From Ornithomonoglobus_A sp034090805 (GTDB taxonomy: Bacteria > Bacillota > Clostridia > UBA1381), in assembly GCA_034090805.1 (NCBI GenBank), contig JAXDRV010000019.1, forward strand, positions 1 through 39,884: DNA of 39,884 nt, written 5' to 3'. Of the stretch, positions 32,946 through 39,884 are shown piece after piece (the stretch's first letter is position 1; every line of letters begins with the position of its first letter). The notes below the pieces were generated by a model. That model was not told the origin of the DNA and did not search any database. It saw only the letters and a list, made by a program, of their open reading frames with translations. Position numbers and translations under genes: made by a program.

Positions 32946-33653
32946 ATGGAAAAAAGAGAAATGCTTTATGAGGGTAAGGCAAAGAAGGTTTACAAAACAG
33001 ATGACGAAAACCTGTATATCGTTGACTATAAGGATGATGCAACGGCATTTAACGGACTGAAGAAGGGACAGATTTCCGGCAAGGGTGTTGTCAATAACAG
33101 AATGTCTAATTTCCTTATGAAAATAATGGAGAAAAACGGCATACCCACTCACTTTGTGGAGGAGCTTTCGGACAGGGAAACTGTCGTTAAAAAGGTTTCC
33201 ATTGTTCCTCTTGAGGTTATAATCAGAAATATAGCCGCAGGCTCGTTCTCAAAGCGCTTCGGCGTTGAGGAGGGCAAAAAGCTCAACTGCACAACTCTTG
33301 AATACTGCTTAAAGGACGACGCTTTGGGCGATCCGATGATCAACGATTATCAGATAATTGCAATCGGTGCGGCAACGAGAGAGGAGCTTGACACTATTGC
33401 GGATCTGACATTTAAGGTAAACGATGTACTTAAGGCTTATTTTGAAAGCATTAACATAGAGCTTGTTGATTTCAAGATAGAATTCGGTAAAACTCCGGAC
33501 GGACAGATTATCCTTGCGGACGAGATTTCGCCCGATACATGCCGTCTGTGGGATGCCGAAACACATGAAAAGCTTGACAAGGACCGCTTCCGCCGTGACC
33601 TGGGCAATGTTGAAGAGGCATACGAGGAAGTATTTAAAAGACTGGGTCTTTGA
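32946..33653 (+). CDS. purC: Phosphoribosylaminoimidazole-succinocarboxamide synthase (PurC)
   Basis: SAICAR synthase joins CAIR with aspartate using ATP, step eight of IMP synthesis. The 235 residues show the family motifs MLYEGKAKKVYKTDDE (nucleotide loop), DATAFNGLKKGQISGKGVVNN, VVKKVSIVPLEVIIRNIAAGSFSKRFG, FEFG-type strand VDFKIEFGK and LADEISPDTCRLWD. Length is usual for a bacterial single-domain PurC. It begins after its own promoter. purB follows 23 nt downstream and purA 21 nt after that, giving a purC-purB-purA operon that groups the aspartate-adding and fumarate-removing steps. Confidence 0.97.
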   Translation: MEKREMLYEGKAKKVYKTDDENLYIVDYKDDATAFNGLKKGQISGKGVVNNRMSNFLMKIMEKNGIPTHFVEELSDRETVVKKVSIVPLEVIIRNIAAGSFSKRFGVEEGKKLNCTTLEYCLKDDALGDPMINDYQIIAIGAATREELDTIADLTFKVNDVLKAYFESINIELVDFKIEFGKTPDGQIILADEISPDTCRLWDAETHEKLDKDRFRRDLGNVEEAYEEVFKRLGL

Positions 33654-33676
33654 TTTTAATTGAAAGGAACAGATAT

Positions 33677-35110
33677 ATGGCTACAAATACCTATGAAAGC
33701 CCCTTAAATTCACGCTATGCGTCAAAGGAAATGCAGTACATTTTCTCGCCGGACAAGAAGTTTTCGACCTGGCGCAAGCTTTGGATTGCGCTTGCGGAAA
33801 GCGAGCAGGAGCTTGGACTTGATATAACGGACGAGCAGATTGCGGAGCTTAAGGAGCATATATACGATATAAATTACGACGTGGCAAAGGAACGTGAAAA
33901 AGAGGTTCGCCACGATGTAATGTCGCACGTTTTTGCATATGGGGTGCAATGCCCCAAGGCTAAGGGAATTATCCACCTCGGCGCAACAAGCTGCTATGTC
34001 GGCGACAATACCGATATTATCATAATGACGGAGGCAATGAGGCTTGTAAAGAAGAAGCTTGTGTGCCTTATTGGCGAGCTTGCGAAATTTGCGGAGCAAT
34101 ACAAGGATTTGCCGACGCTTGCGTACACGCATTTTCAGCCGGCTCAGCCGACAACCGTCGGAAAAAGAGCCACGCTGTGGCTTGAGGATCTGATGATGGA
34201 TCTGGAGGACGTGGACTATCAGCTGTCGAAGGCGAAGCTGTTGGGCTGCAAGGGCACGACCGGCACTCAGGCAAGCTTTATGGAGCTTTTTGAGGGCGAC
34301 CATGAAAAGTGCAAGGAGCTTGACAGAAAAATCGCAGCGAAGATGGGTTATGACGACACGTTCCCGGTAAGCGGTCAGACGTATCCGAGAAAGCTTGATT
34401 CGCAGATGCTAAACACCCTGAGCCTTATTGCGCAGAGCGCATACAAATTCTCGAATGATATAAGACTTTTGCAGCACTTAAAGCAGATTGAGGAGCCGTT
34501 TGAAAAATCACAGATAGGTTCATCGGCAATGGCATACAAGCGTAATCCGATGAGAAGCGAGAGAATAGGCTCGCTTGCAAGATACGTGATAGCGGACGCA
34601 ATGAATCCGGCAATTACGGCGGCTACGCAGTGGTTTGAAAGAACTCTTGATGACAGTGCAAACAAGAGAATATCCGTTCCGGAGGCATTTTTGGCTGTTG
34701 ACGCAATATTGAATTTGTACATTAACGTGGTTGACGGTCTGGTGGTTTACGACAAGGTAATATATCAGCAGTTCATGCGTGAGATCCCGTTCATGGCAAC
34801 GGAGAACATAATGATGGACGCAGTAAAGAAGGGTGGCGACCGTCAGGAGCTGCATGAGAGAATAAGAGTACATTCAATGGAGGCGGGTAGAACCGTCAAG
34901 GTTGAGGGTAAGGAGAACAATCTTGCGGAGCTTATAGCGGCGGATCCTGCATTTGGGCTTACGCTTGAGGAGATCAATGCGGTTATGAAGCCGGAGAATT
35001 ATGTCGGCAGAGCGCCGCAGCAGGTTGAGGATTTTCTTAACGGATACGTAAAGCCGATGCTTGAAGCAAACAAGGATTTGCTGGGCGTTGAGGTTGAAAT
35101 TAATGTTTAA
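33677..35110 (+). CDS. purB: Adenylosuccinate lyase (PurB)
   Basis: Removes fumarate from SAICAR and from adenylosuccinate, so it acts twice in AMP synthesis. The 477 residues have the superfamily signature SSAMAYKRNPMRSE, the catalytic-loop region. Other conserved parts are HDVMSHVFAYG, IHLGATSCYVGDN, YTHFQPAQPTTVGKRA and GTTGTQASFM. This 477-residue form resembles the vertebrate/clostridial subtype more than the shorter Bacillus one. I set the start at 33677 (GAAAGGA 8 nt upstream); the earlier in-frame codon at 33650 overlaps purC. Confidence 0.96.
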   Translation: MATNTYESPLNSRYASKEMQYIFSPDKKFSTWRKLWIALAESEQELGLDITDEQIAELKEHIYDINYDVAKEREKEVRHDVMSHVFAYGVQCPKAKGIIHLGATSCYVGDNTDIIIMTEAMRLVKKKLVCLIGELAKFAEQYKDLPTLAYTHFQPAQPTTVGKRATLWLEDLMMDLEDVDYQLSKAKLLGCKGTTGTQASFMELFEGDHEKCKELDRKIAAKMGYDDTFPVSGQTYPRKLDSQMLNTLSLIAQSAYKFSNDIRLLQHLKQIEEPFEKSQIGSSAMAYKRNPMRSERIGSLARYVIADAMNPAITAATQWFERTLDDSANKRISVPEAFLAVDAILNLYINVVDGLVVYDKVIYQQFMREIPFMATENIMMDAVKKGGDRQELHERIRVHSMEAGRTVKVEGKENNLAELIAADPAFGLTLEEINAVMKPENYVGRAPQQVEDFLNGYVKPMLEANKDLLGVEVEINV

Positions 35111-35131
35111 ATAACGAAAGGAATGAAATAC

Positions 35132-36406
35132 ATGGTAAAAGCGATCGTTGGCGCAAACTGGGGCGACGAGGGCAAGGGCAAGATTACCGATATGCTTGCC
35201 GCCGATGCGGATATAGTTATACGCTTTCAGGGCGGTGCAAATGCAGGACATACTATTGTCAATGAATACGGAAAATTTGCGCTGCATTTGCTGCCGTCAG
35301 GCTCGTTTAATCAAAACGTAACCAACATGATAGGCAACGGCGTTGCTCTTGACATTCCGCAGCTTATCAAGGAGATAAATGAGATTGTGGAGCGAGGAGT
35401 CCCCAAGCCGAACATAGTCGTTGCGGAAAGAGCGCAGGTGCTCATGCCGTATCACAAGCTGTTCGACCAATACGAGGAGGAGCGTCTTTCCGACCGTCAG
35501 TTCGGCTCGACAAAGTCGGGAATTGCGCCGTTCTTCTCGGACAAATTCTCAAAAATAGGATTCCAGGTATGGGAGCTGTTCGAGGACGAACCGCTCAAGG
35601 AAAAGATCAAGAATGTGCTTGAGGTAAAGAATCTCATGCTTGAGCACGTTTATCACAAGCCGCTGCTTGATGCGGACGAGCTTTACAACACGCTTGTTGA
35701 ATACAGAGAGATGATACGTCCGTATGTGGTTGATTCGGTGCAGTTCATGCACAATGCAATCAAATCGGGCAAGAACATACTTCTTGAGGGTCAGCTTGGC
35801 TCGCTGAAGGATCCGGATTTCGGAATTTATCCGTTCACGACCTCTTCGGCAACGCTTGCCGGCTACGGAGCGATAGGTGCGGGTATTCCGCCGTATGAAA
35901 TCAAGGATATAATCACCGTTGTTAAGGCATATTCATCGGCTGTGGGCGCAGGTGCGTTTGTGTCGGAGATATTCGGCGAGGAAGCAGACGAGCTAAGACG
36001 CAGAGGCGGTGACGGCGGCGAATACGGAGCAACAACGGGACGTCCCAGACGTATGGGTTGGTTTGACTGTGTTGCCTCACGTTACGGCTGTCGTGTTCAG
36101 GGCACAACTCAGGTGGCGTTCACCGTGCTTGACGTACTCGGATACCTTGACGAGATTCCCGTATGCGTAGGCTATGAGGTTGACGGCGAGGTAATACGTG
36201 ACTTCCCGACAACCAACAAGCTTAATCGTGCGAAGCCGGTATTAAAGGTTTTGCCGGGTTGGAAGTGTGACATAAGAGGCACAAAGAGCTATGCAGAACT
36301 GCCCGAAAACTGCCGCAGCTATATTGAATTTATCGAAAAAGAGCTTGAGGTTCCCATCAAGATAGTTTCAATAGGCCCCGGCAGAGATGAAATAATCATG
36401 AAATAA
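35132..36406 (+). CDS. purA: Adenylosuccinate synthetase (PurA)
   Basis: Uses GTP to join IMP and aspartate, the first step to AMP. The 424 residues begin with VGANWGDEGKGKITDML, the GTP/IMP-binding P-loop with catalytic Asp. RFQGGANAGHTIV with the catalytic His follows, then GNGVALDI and EGQLGSLKDPDFGIYPFTTSS. GEYGATTGRPRRMGWFD and TNKLNRAKPVLK, then SIGPGRDE, complete the family. GAAAGGA precedes ATG 35132; ATG 35123 is too close to that site. It is the last gene of the pur operon. A GC-rich hairpin and then an array of repeats follow. Confidence 0.97.
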   Translation: MVKAIVGANWGDEGKGKITDMLAADADIVIRFQGGANAGHTIVNEYGKFALHLLPSGSFNQNVTNMIGNGVALDIPQLIKEINEIVERGVPKPNIVVAERAQVLMPYHKLFDQYEEERLSDRQFGSTKSGIAPFFSDKFSKIGFQVWELFEDEPLKEKIKNVLEVKNLMLEHVYHKPLLDADELYNTLVEYREMIRPYVVDSVQFMHNAIKSGKNILLEGQLGSLKDPDFGIYPFTTSSATLAGYGAIGAGIPPYEIKDIITVVKAYSSAVGAGAFVSEIFGEEADELRRRGGDGGEYGATTGRPRRMGWFDCVASRYGCRVQGTTQVAFTVLDVLGYLDEIPVCVGYEVDGEVIRDFPTTNKLNRAKPVLKVLPGWKCDIRGTKSYAELPENCRSYIEFIEKELEVPIKIVSIGPGRDEIIMK

Positions 36407-36410
36407 ACGC

Positions 36411-36451
36411 GGGGGGCTGCTCGCCCCCCTGCACCCCCTCGTGGGTTTTTT
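36411..36451 (+). terminator. Possible terminator after purA
   Basis: GGGGGG (36411-36416) pairs with CCCCCC (36424-36429). A second small ACCC/GGGT stem ends in six T residues at about 36445-36451. Neither is ideal. The following repeat hairpins may also stop transcription. Confidence 0.5.
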
Positions 36452-36455
36452 GTGG

Positions 36456-36885
36456 GGATTTGAGAGTATTTTTGACTTTATTCGGACTCAGACATCCCTC
36501 ACTGCGTTTGGGAACTCGTCCGAACAAACTCAAAAACACACTCAAATCCTGCGAGGAATGATGTGGAATTTAAAAGTATTTTTGAATTTATTCGGACTCA
36601 GACATCCCTTACTTACGTTCGGGAACTCGTCCGAACAAACCCAAAAACACACTCAAATCTTTGTGAATAAATAGTATGGGATTTGAGAGTATTTTTGAAT
36701 TTATTCGGACTCAGACATCCCTCACTTACGTTCGGGAACTCGTCCGAACAAACTCAAAAACACACTCAAATCCTACGAAAAATGATATGGAATTTAAAAG
36801 TACTTTTGATTTTATTTGGATTTAGATACCCCTCACTTGTGATTTGGAACTTGTCTGAACAAGCTCAAAAATACACTTAAATTCC
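36456..36885 (+). repeat. Tandem array of four family B hairpins
   Basis: The units lie at 36456-36549, 36565-36661, 36679-36773 and 36789-36885, a step of 109-114 bp, all in the same orientation. Each is an imperfect palindrome: an arm starting GGATTTGAGAGTATTTTTGA or GGAATTTAAAAGTATTTTTG, CGGAC, the loop TCAGACATCCCTCACTTACG-TTCGGGAACTC, GTCCG, and the returning arm CAAAAACACACTCAAATCC. The fourth copy has decayed. This array fills most of 36407-36938. ORFs read through it are artefacts of the repeat. Confidence 0.85.
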
Positions 36886-36938
36886 AAGTCACAAATACTG
36901 TTTAATAAATTAATTATATAAAGGAAGGATTGATTACA

Positions 36939-38870
36939 ATGGGAAAGACTTTAACCGAAAAAATTCTATCGGCTCACCTTGTTGAGGGAGAGATGGTAAA
37001 GGGTACGGAAATCGGAATACGCATTGACCAGACCCTTACTCAGGATGCAACGGGTACCATGGCTTATCTTGAGTTTGAGGCTATGGGAGTACCCAGGGTA
37101 AAGACAGAAAAATCGGTTGCGTATATCGACCACAACACTTTGCAGAACGGTTTCGAGAATGCGGATGACCACCGCTTTATCGGAAGCGTATGTAAAAAGC
37201 ACGGAATATACTTCTCACGTCCAGGCAACGGAATTTGTCATCAGGTTCACCTTGAGCGTTTCGGTGTACCGGGCAAGACTCTTATAGGCTCGGATTCGCA
37301 TACTCCCACAGGCGGCGGTATCGGCATGATTGCCATCGGTGCGGGCGGCATGGATGTTGCCGTTGCAATGGGCGGCGGAACGTATTACATCACCTGCCCC
37401 AAGGTGGTCAAGGTTAATCTTACGGGAAAGCTTCAGCCGTGGGTTGCCGCTAAGGACGTTATCCTTGAGGTGCTGAAAAGACTGTCCGTTAAGGGCGGCG
37501 TTGGAAAGGTTATCGAATACTGCGGCGAGGGAGTTAAGACTCTCTCCGTTCCGGAGCGTGCAACGATAACGAACATGGGCGCAGAGCTCGGCGCAACAAC
37601 GTCGATATTCCCCTCGGACGAGGTTACCCGCACATTCCTCAAGGCGCAGGACAGAGAGGACGTATGGACTCCGCTTGCCGCAGATGAGGACGCAGAATAT
37701 GATGAGGTTGTCGACATCAACCTTAGTGAGCTTGAACCGCTTGCGGCTTGTCCTCATTCGCCGGATAATGTAAAATCATGCGGCGAAATAGGCGCTATGA
37801 AGATAGATCAGGTTTGTATCGGCTCATGTACAAACTCATCGCTTTTGGATATGCTTAAGGTTGCGCATATATTAAAGGGAAAAACCGTTCACCCCGATGT
37901 ATCGCTGTCAATTGCGCCCGGCTCAAAGCAGGTGCTGAATATGCTTGCGGAAAACGGCGCTCTTGCGACTATGATAGCTGCCGGCGCAAGAATTTTGGAG
38001 AGTGCCTGCGGTCCGTGCATAGGCATGGGACAGTCACCCAACTCAAAGGGGATTTCATTGAGAACGTTTAACAGAAACTTTGAGGGACGTTCCGGCACAA
38101 AGGACGGTCAGATATATCTCGTATCGCCGGAAACGGCTGCCGCATCGGCAATTACAGGTGTATTGACAGATCCGAGAACGCTCGGCGATATGCCGGAATT
38201 TAAGCTGCCTGAAAAATTCCTTATAAACGATAACATGGTAGCCGCTCCGGCATCGGAGGAGGAAATGGACAGCGTTGAGGTGCTGAGAGGCCCGAACATC
38301 AAGCCGTTCCCCGTTTCTGAGCCTATGGCAAAGGATATTGACGCAAAATGCTCGCTTAAGGTAGGCGATAATATCACCACAGACCACATCATGCCCGCCG
38401 GCGCAAAGATTTTGCCGCTGCGTTCAAATATACCCAAGATTTCGCAGTTCTGCTTTGCGGTATGCGACGAAACTTTCCACGACAGAGCTCTTGAAATGGG
38501 CAAAAGCGTTATCGTGGGCGGCGCAAATTACGGTCAGGGATCTTCAAGAGAGCACGCAGCGCTTGCTCCGTTGTATCTCGGCGTTAAGGCTGTTATCGTA
38601 AAGAGCTTTGCACGTATTCATATGGCAAATCTGATTAATGCCGGTATAGTTCCTCTGACATTTGAGAATGAAGCGGATTACGACAGAATTGACCAAGAGG
38701 ACGAGATTAAAATAGAAAACATCGCCGAACAGATTAAAAACGGCAGTGTTATCAAATGCTCGAACGTAACAAAGGGCTTTGATTTCAATGTAATCGGCGA
38801 ATTTTCGCACAGACAGAAGGAAATGCTCTACGCAGGCGGTCTGCTTAATTATACAAAGCAGAAAGCGTAA
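36939..38870 (+). CDS. acnA: Aconitate hydratase
   Basis: A 643-residue 4Fe-4S dehydratase that interconverts citrate and isocitrate. Cluster ligands are seen in CIGSCTNSS and CGPCIGMG. Substrate residues appear in IGSDSHTPTGGGIGMIAIGAGG, RSGTKD and the C-terminal swivel-domain motif GANYGQGSSREHAALAPLYLG. The length and the IDQTLTQDATGTMAYLEFEAMG start fit the shorter mitochondrial/LeuC-like aconitase group found in Clostridia rather than the 900-residue AcnA. A 3-isopropylmalate or homoaconitate role is less likely. The start at 36939 has AAGGAAGG 10 nt away. No citrate synthase or isocitrate dehydrogenase gene adjoins. The symbol is tentative. Confidence 0.9.
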   Translation: MGKTLTEKILSAHLVEGEMVKGTEIGIRIDQTLTQDATGTMAYLEFEAMGVPRVKTEKSVAYIDHNTLQNGFENADDHRFIGSVCKKHGIYFSRPGNGICHQVHLERFGVPGKTLIGSDSHTPTGGGIGMIAIGAGGMDVAVAMGGGTYYITCPKVVKVNLTGKLQPWVAAKDVILEVLKRLSVKGGVGKVIEYCGEGVKTLSVPERATITNMGAELGATTSIFPSDEVTRTFLKAQDREDVWTPLAADEDAEYDEVVDINLSELEPLAACPHSPDNVKSCGEIGAMKIDQVCIGSCTNSSLLDMLKVAHILKGKTVHPDVSLSIAPGSKQVLNMLAENGALATMIAAGARILESACGPCIGMGQSPNSKGISLRTFNRNFEGRSGTKDGQIYLVSPETAAASAITGVLTDPRTLGDMPEFKLPEKFLINDNMVAAPASEEEMDSVEVLRGPNIKPFPVSEPMAKDIDAKCSLKVGDNITTDHIMPAGAKILPLRSNIPKISQFCFAVCDETFHDRALEMGKSVIVGGANYGQGSSREHAALAPLYLGVKAVIVKSFARIHMANLINAGIVPLTFENEADYDRIDQEDEIKIENIAEQIKNGSVIKCSNVTKGFDFNVIGEFSHRQKEMLYAGGLLNYTKQKA

Positions 38871-38880
38871 GTGAAATTAA

Positions 38881-38924
38881 GACAGAGAAAATCACGTTGT
38901 TTAAAAAGCAGCGTGATTTTTTGT
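38881..38924 (+). terminator. Terminator after aconitase
   Basis: GACA...AAAATCACG pairs with CGTGATTTTTTGTC, flanking a 15-nt loop. The T-run is on the 3' arm. Confidence 0.75.
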
Positions 38925-38963
38925 CTATTGGGAAATTACTCGCAACACGAACTATTTTGCTTA

Positions 38964-38992
38964 TTGACTTTGCAATCGCCGTATGATAAAAT
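38964..38992 (+). promoter_or_regulatory. Promoter of the MNT/HEPN pair
   Basis: TTGACT (38964-38969), a 17-nt spacer and TAAAAT (38987-38992), 53 nt before the MNT start. Confidence 0.7.
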
Positions 38993-39045
38993 ATATATAG
39001 GATTAGAATGGCTGAGTAGAATAAATTTGGAAAGGAGCGGGATTT

Positions 39046-39348
39046 ATGTTGGATGCTGCTTATACAATTAATACAATTCAATCGGCATTGACACCTGTAT
39101 TTGATAAGTATCAGGTAAAAAAGGCAACTTTATTTGGGTCTTATGCAAAAGGGAAGGCCACCGAAAAGAGTGATATAGATTTACTTCTTGAGAGCGGACT
39201 TCGTGGTTTAAAATTTGTTGGATTGATTGAGGATATACATGCTGCATTGGATAAGGACGTTGATGTTTTTGATGTAACACATATAGTCCCGGGTTCGGTC
39301 ATATATAATGAAATCAATAAAGACGGAGTTACAATATATGAAAAATAA
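39046..39348 (+). CDS. MNT-type nucleotidyltransferase antitoxin
   Basis: A 100-residue minimal nucleotidyltransferase. The catalytic motif is perfect: GS, ten residues, DID, in GSYAKGKATEKSDIDLLLE at about residues 29-47. The C-terminal half has VDVFDVTHIVPGSVI. In HEPN/MNT toxin-antitoxin pairs the MNT protein neutralises the HEPN RNase, in studied cases by AMPylating it. The ribosome site GGAAAGGAG is strong. The end overlaps the HEPN start by 11 bases, standard for such pairs. Base composition is visibly more AT-rich than the core genes, suggesting horizontal acquisition. Confidence 0.92.
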   Translation: MLDAAYTINTIQSALTPVFDKYQVKKATLFGSYAKGKATEKSDIDLLLESGLRGLKFVGLIEDIHAALDKDVDVFDVTHIVPGSVIYNEINKDGVTIYEK

Positions 39349-39680
39349 AATTATAGTAGAGAAAATTATCAAAGTATATCGACAAAATTACATCCTACAC
39401 AGCCAACTGCACATATGAAAGCTTTTCCGAAAATACCATGCTTACGGAGGCTTGTGTGTTCAACCTCGGTCAGATTGGCGAATTATCAAATAAGCTTGAT
39501 GATGATTTTAAGAATATAAATGACACAGTTCCATGGAAGGTTTTATATGGTTTGAGGAACAGGCTCGTTCATGATTACGAGGGCGTTAATTTAATTCTTA
39601 TATGGGATATTATACAAGACGATTTGGCTGAATTAAGAGAGCAGCTGCGGAGCTTATATCCCGGCGAAAATCATCGATAA
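39338..39680 (+). pseudogene. Frameshifted HEPN toxin (DUF86-type) gene
   Basis: From ATG 39338 the frame reads MKNKIIVEKIIK and then leaves frame, ending early near 39418. Skipping one base at 39374 restores YIDKITSYTANCTYESFSEN, followed by MLTEACVFNLGQIGELSNKL through to 39680. The joined product would be 113 residues, normal for the family. The HEPN RNase motif R-X4-H-X-Y is intact as RNRLVHDY. So a single-base insertion (or equivalent) at about 39371-39375 separates the first 12 codons from the rest. It could be true inactivation, phase variation or a sequencing error. A late restart at 39438 would lose the first helix. Confidence 0.85.
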
Positions 39681-39743
39681 TTTTCATATCAAAATTGTTT
39701 AATGTTGACATAAGCTATCTTATGGACGACTGTAATCTATTTC

Positions 39744-39883
39744 TATATAATGACTGCTGAACAATTATGAAACGCAGCCGCATAGCGGCTTAAAAGCGTT
39801 TCATAATTGTTCAGGTGCAAGGATTTTTTCATAAATATGAAAAAATCCTTGCACCCCCAAATAAATATTTTGTTCTCAAAATA
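39744..39883. repeat. Terminal inverted repeat, right copy
   Basis: Exact reverse complement of 1-140, with the same three nested or adjacent dyads. It ends one base before the window end. The 63 bases between the HEPN stop and this repeat hold no visible feature. Confidence 0.9.
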
Positions 39884-39884
39884 T

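Noticed and set aside
36441..36880. Two short forward ORFs with repeated FxNLFGLRHPSLTFGNSSEQTQKHTQI-like peptides
   Set aside because: They simply translate the tandem family B hairpins. The peptide similarity comes from the DNA repeat, and there is no ribosome site or coding pattern.
36456..36885. Possible CRISPR array
   Set aside because: The period is about 110 bp, units are long palindromes with 15-18 bp gaps that are not spacer-like, and no cas genes are present.
1..39884. The whole window as a prophage, plasmid or composite transposon because of its inverted ends
   Set aside because: The content is core chromosomal housekeeping genes. There are no integrase, transposase, capsid or replication-initiation plasmid genes, so the ends are better read as genomic repeats.
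1..39884. tRNA or rRNA genes
   Set aside because: No cloverleaf with a GGTTCGAATCC-type arm and no rRNA signatures were noticed on either strand. A covariance-model scan would be needed for certainty.

Overview
The window looks like chromosomal DNA from a low-GC Gram-positive anaerobe of the class Clostridia, probably a gut Ruminococcus/Oscillospira-type lineage. Support comes from the IspH-ribosomal protein S1 fusion, the NAD(P)/FAD oxidoreductase-HutP-AroH/Cmk-PlsC-IspH/S1 gene string, a GerMN-domain lipoprotein-like gene beside a two-component system, a Rex regulator, a Bacillus-type thymidylate synthase and near-consensus sigma-A promoters (TTGACA-17-TATAAT). I cannot name a genus. Almost all genes lie on the + strand. 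One small gene near 16 kb is on the - strand.

Layout: 1-140 and 39744-39883 are perfect inverted copies of a three-hairpin repeat, so the sequence begins and ends in the same repeat family. 319-3914 holds an XRE regulator, then a response regulator, histidine kinase and GerMN protein. 4004-9949 holds recA, an HPr-family protein, uvrC, pgeF and an orphan peptide-binding lipoprotein. 10241-15721 is one gene string: HI0933-type flavoprotein, HutP, AroH-Cmk fusion, PlsC, IspH-S1 fusion. 16435-17894 is rex with a P-loop/Asp23-like protein. 18017-25228 holds uvrB, a small unknown, uvrA, a TSCPD protein and a PucR-type regulator. 25264-28929 holds a carboxyl-terminal protease, thyA, a DnaD protein and a CYTH protein. 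29029-32754 holds glyS, mscL and putP. 32946-36406 is purC-purB-purA. 36939-38870 is aconitase. 39046-39680 is an AT-rich MNT/HEPN toxin-antitoxin pair whose HEPN gene is frameshifted.

Nucleotide excision repair (uvrA, uvrB, uvrC) and recA all lie within 20 kb. recA, and less clearly uvrB, carry LexA/DinR-like boxes. purC, purB and purA are the late IMP and AMP-branch steps of purine synthesis. thyA and dnaD tie nucleotide supply to replication.

The least explained content is in the gaps. There are at least three kinds of hairpin repeat. Family A (two copies, 9948 and 19991) has changing stems around a nearly invariant 23-nt loop and a repeated internal TC/TC mismatch. Family B (nine hairpins at four loci) has stems of about 30 bp around a conserved loop. 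Four of these form a tandem array after purA, and two pairs are built into MITE-like elements of about 245 bp whose ends supply the stop codons of uvrA and mscL. Family C (two copies) is a short hairpin with a compensatory base-pair change that sits directly on the ribosome binding site. Other points for follow-up are a HutP leader with mutually exclusive stems and regularly spaced NAG triplets, an internal promoter and Shine-Dalgarno at the IspH/S1 junction, and a Glu-to-Gln change at a catalytic position of the chorismate mutase domain.
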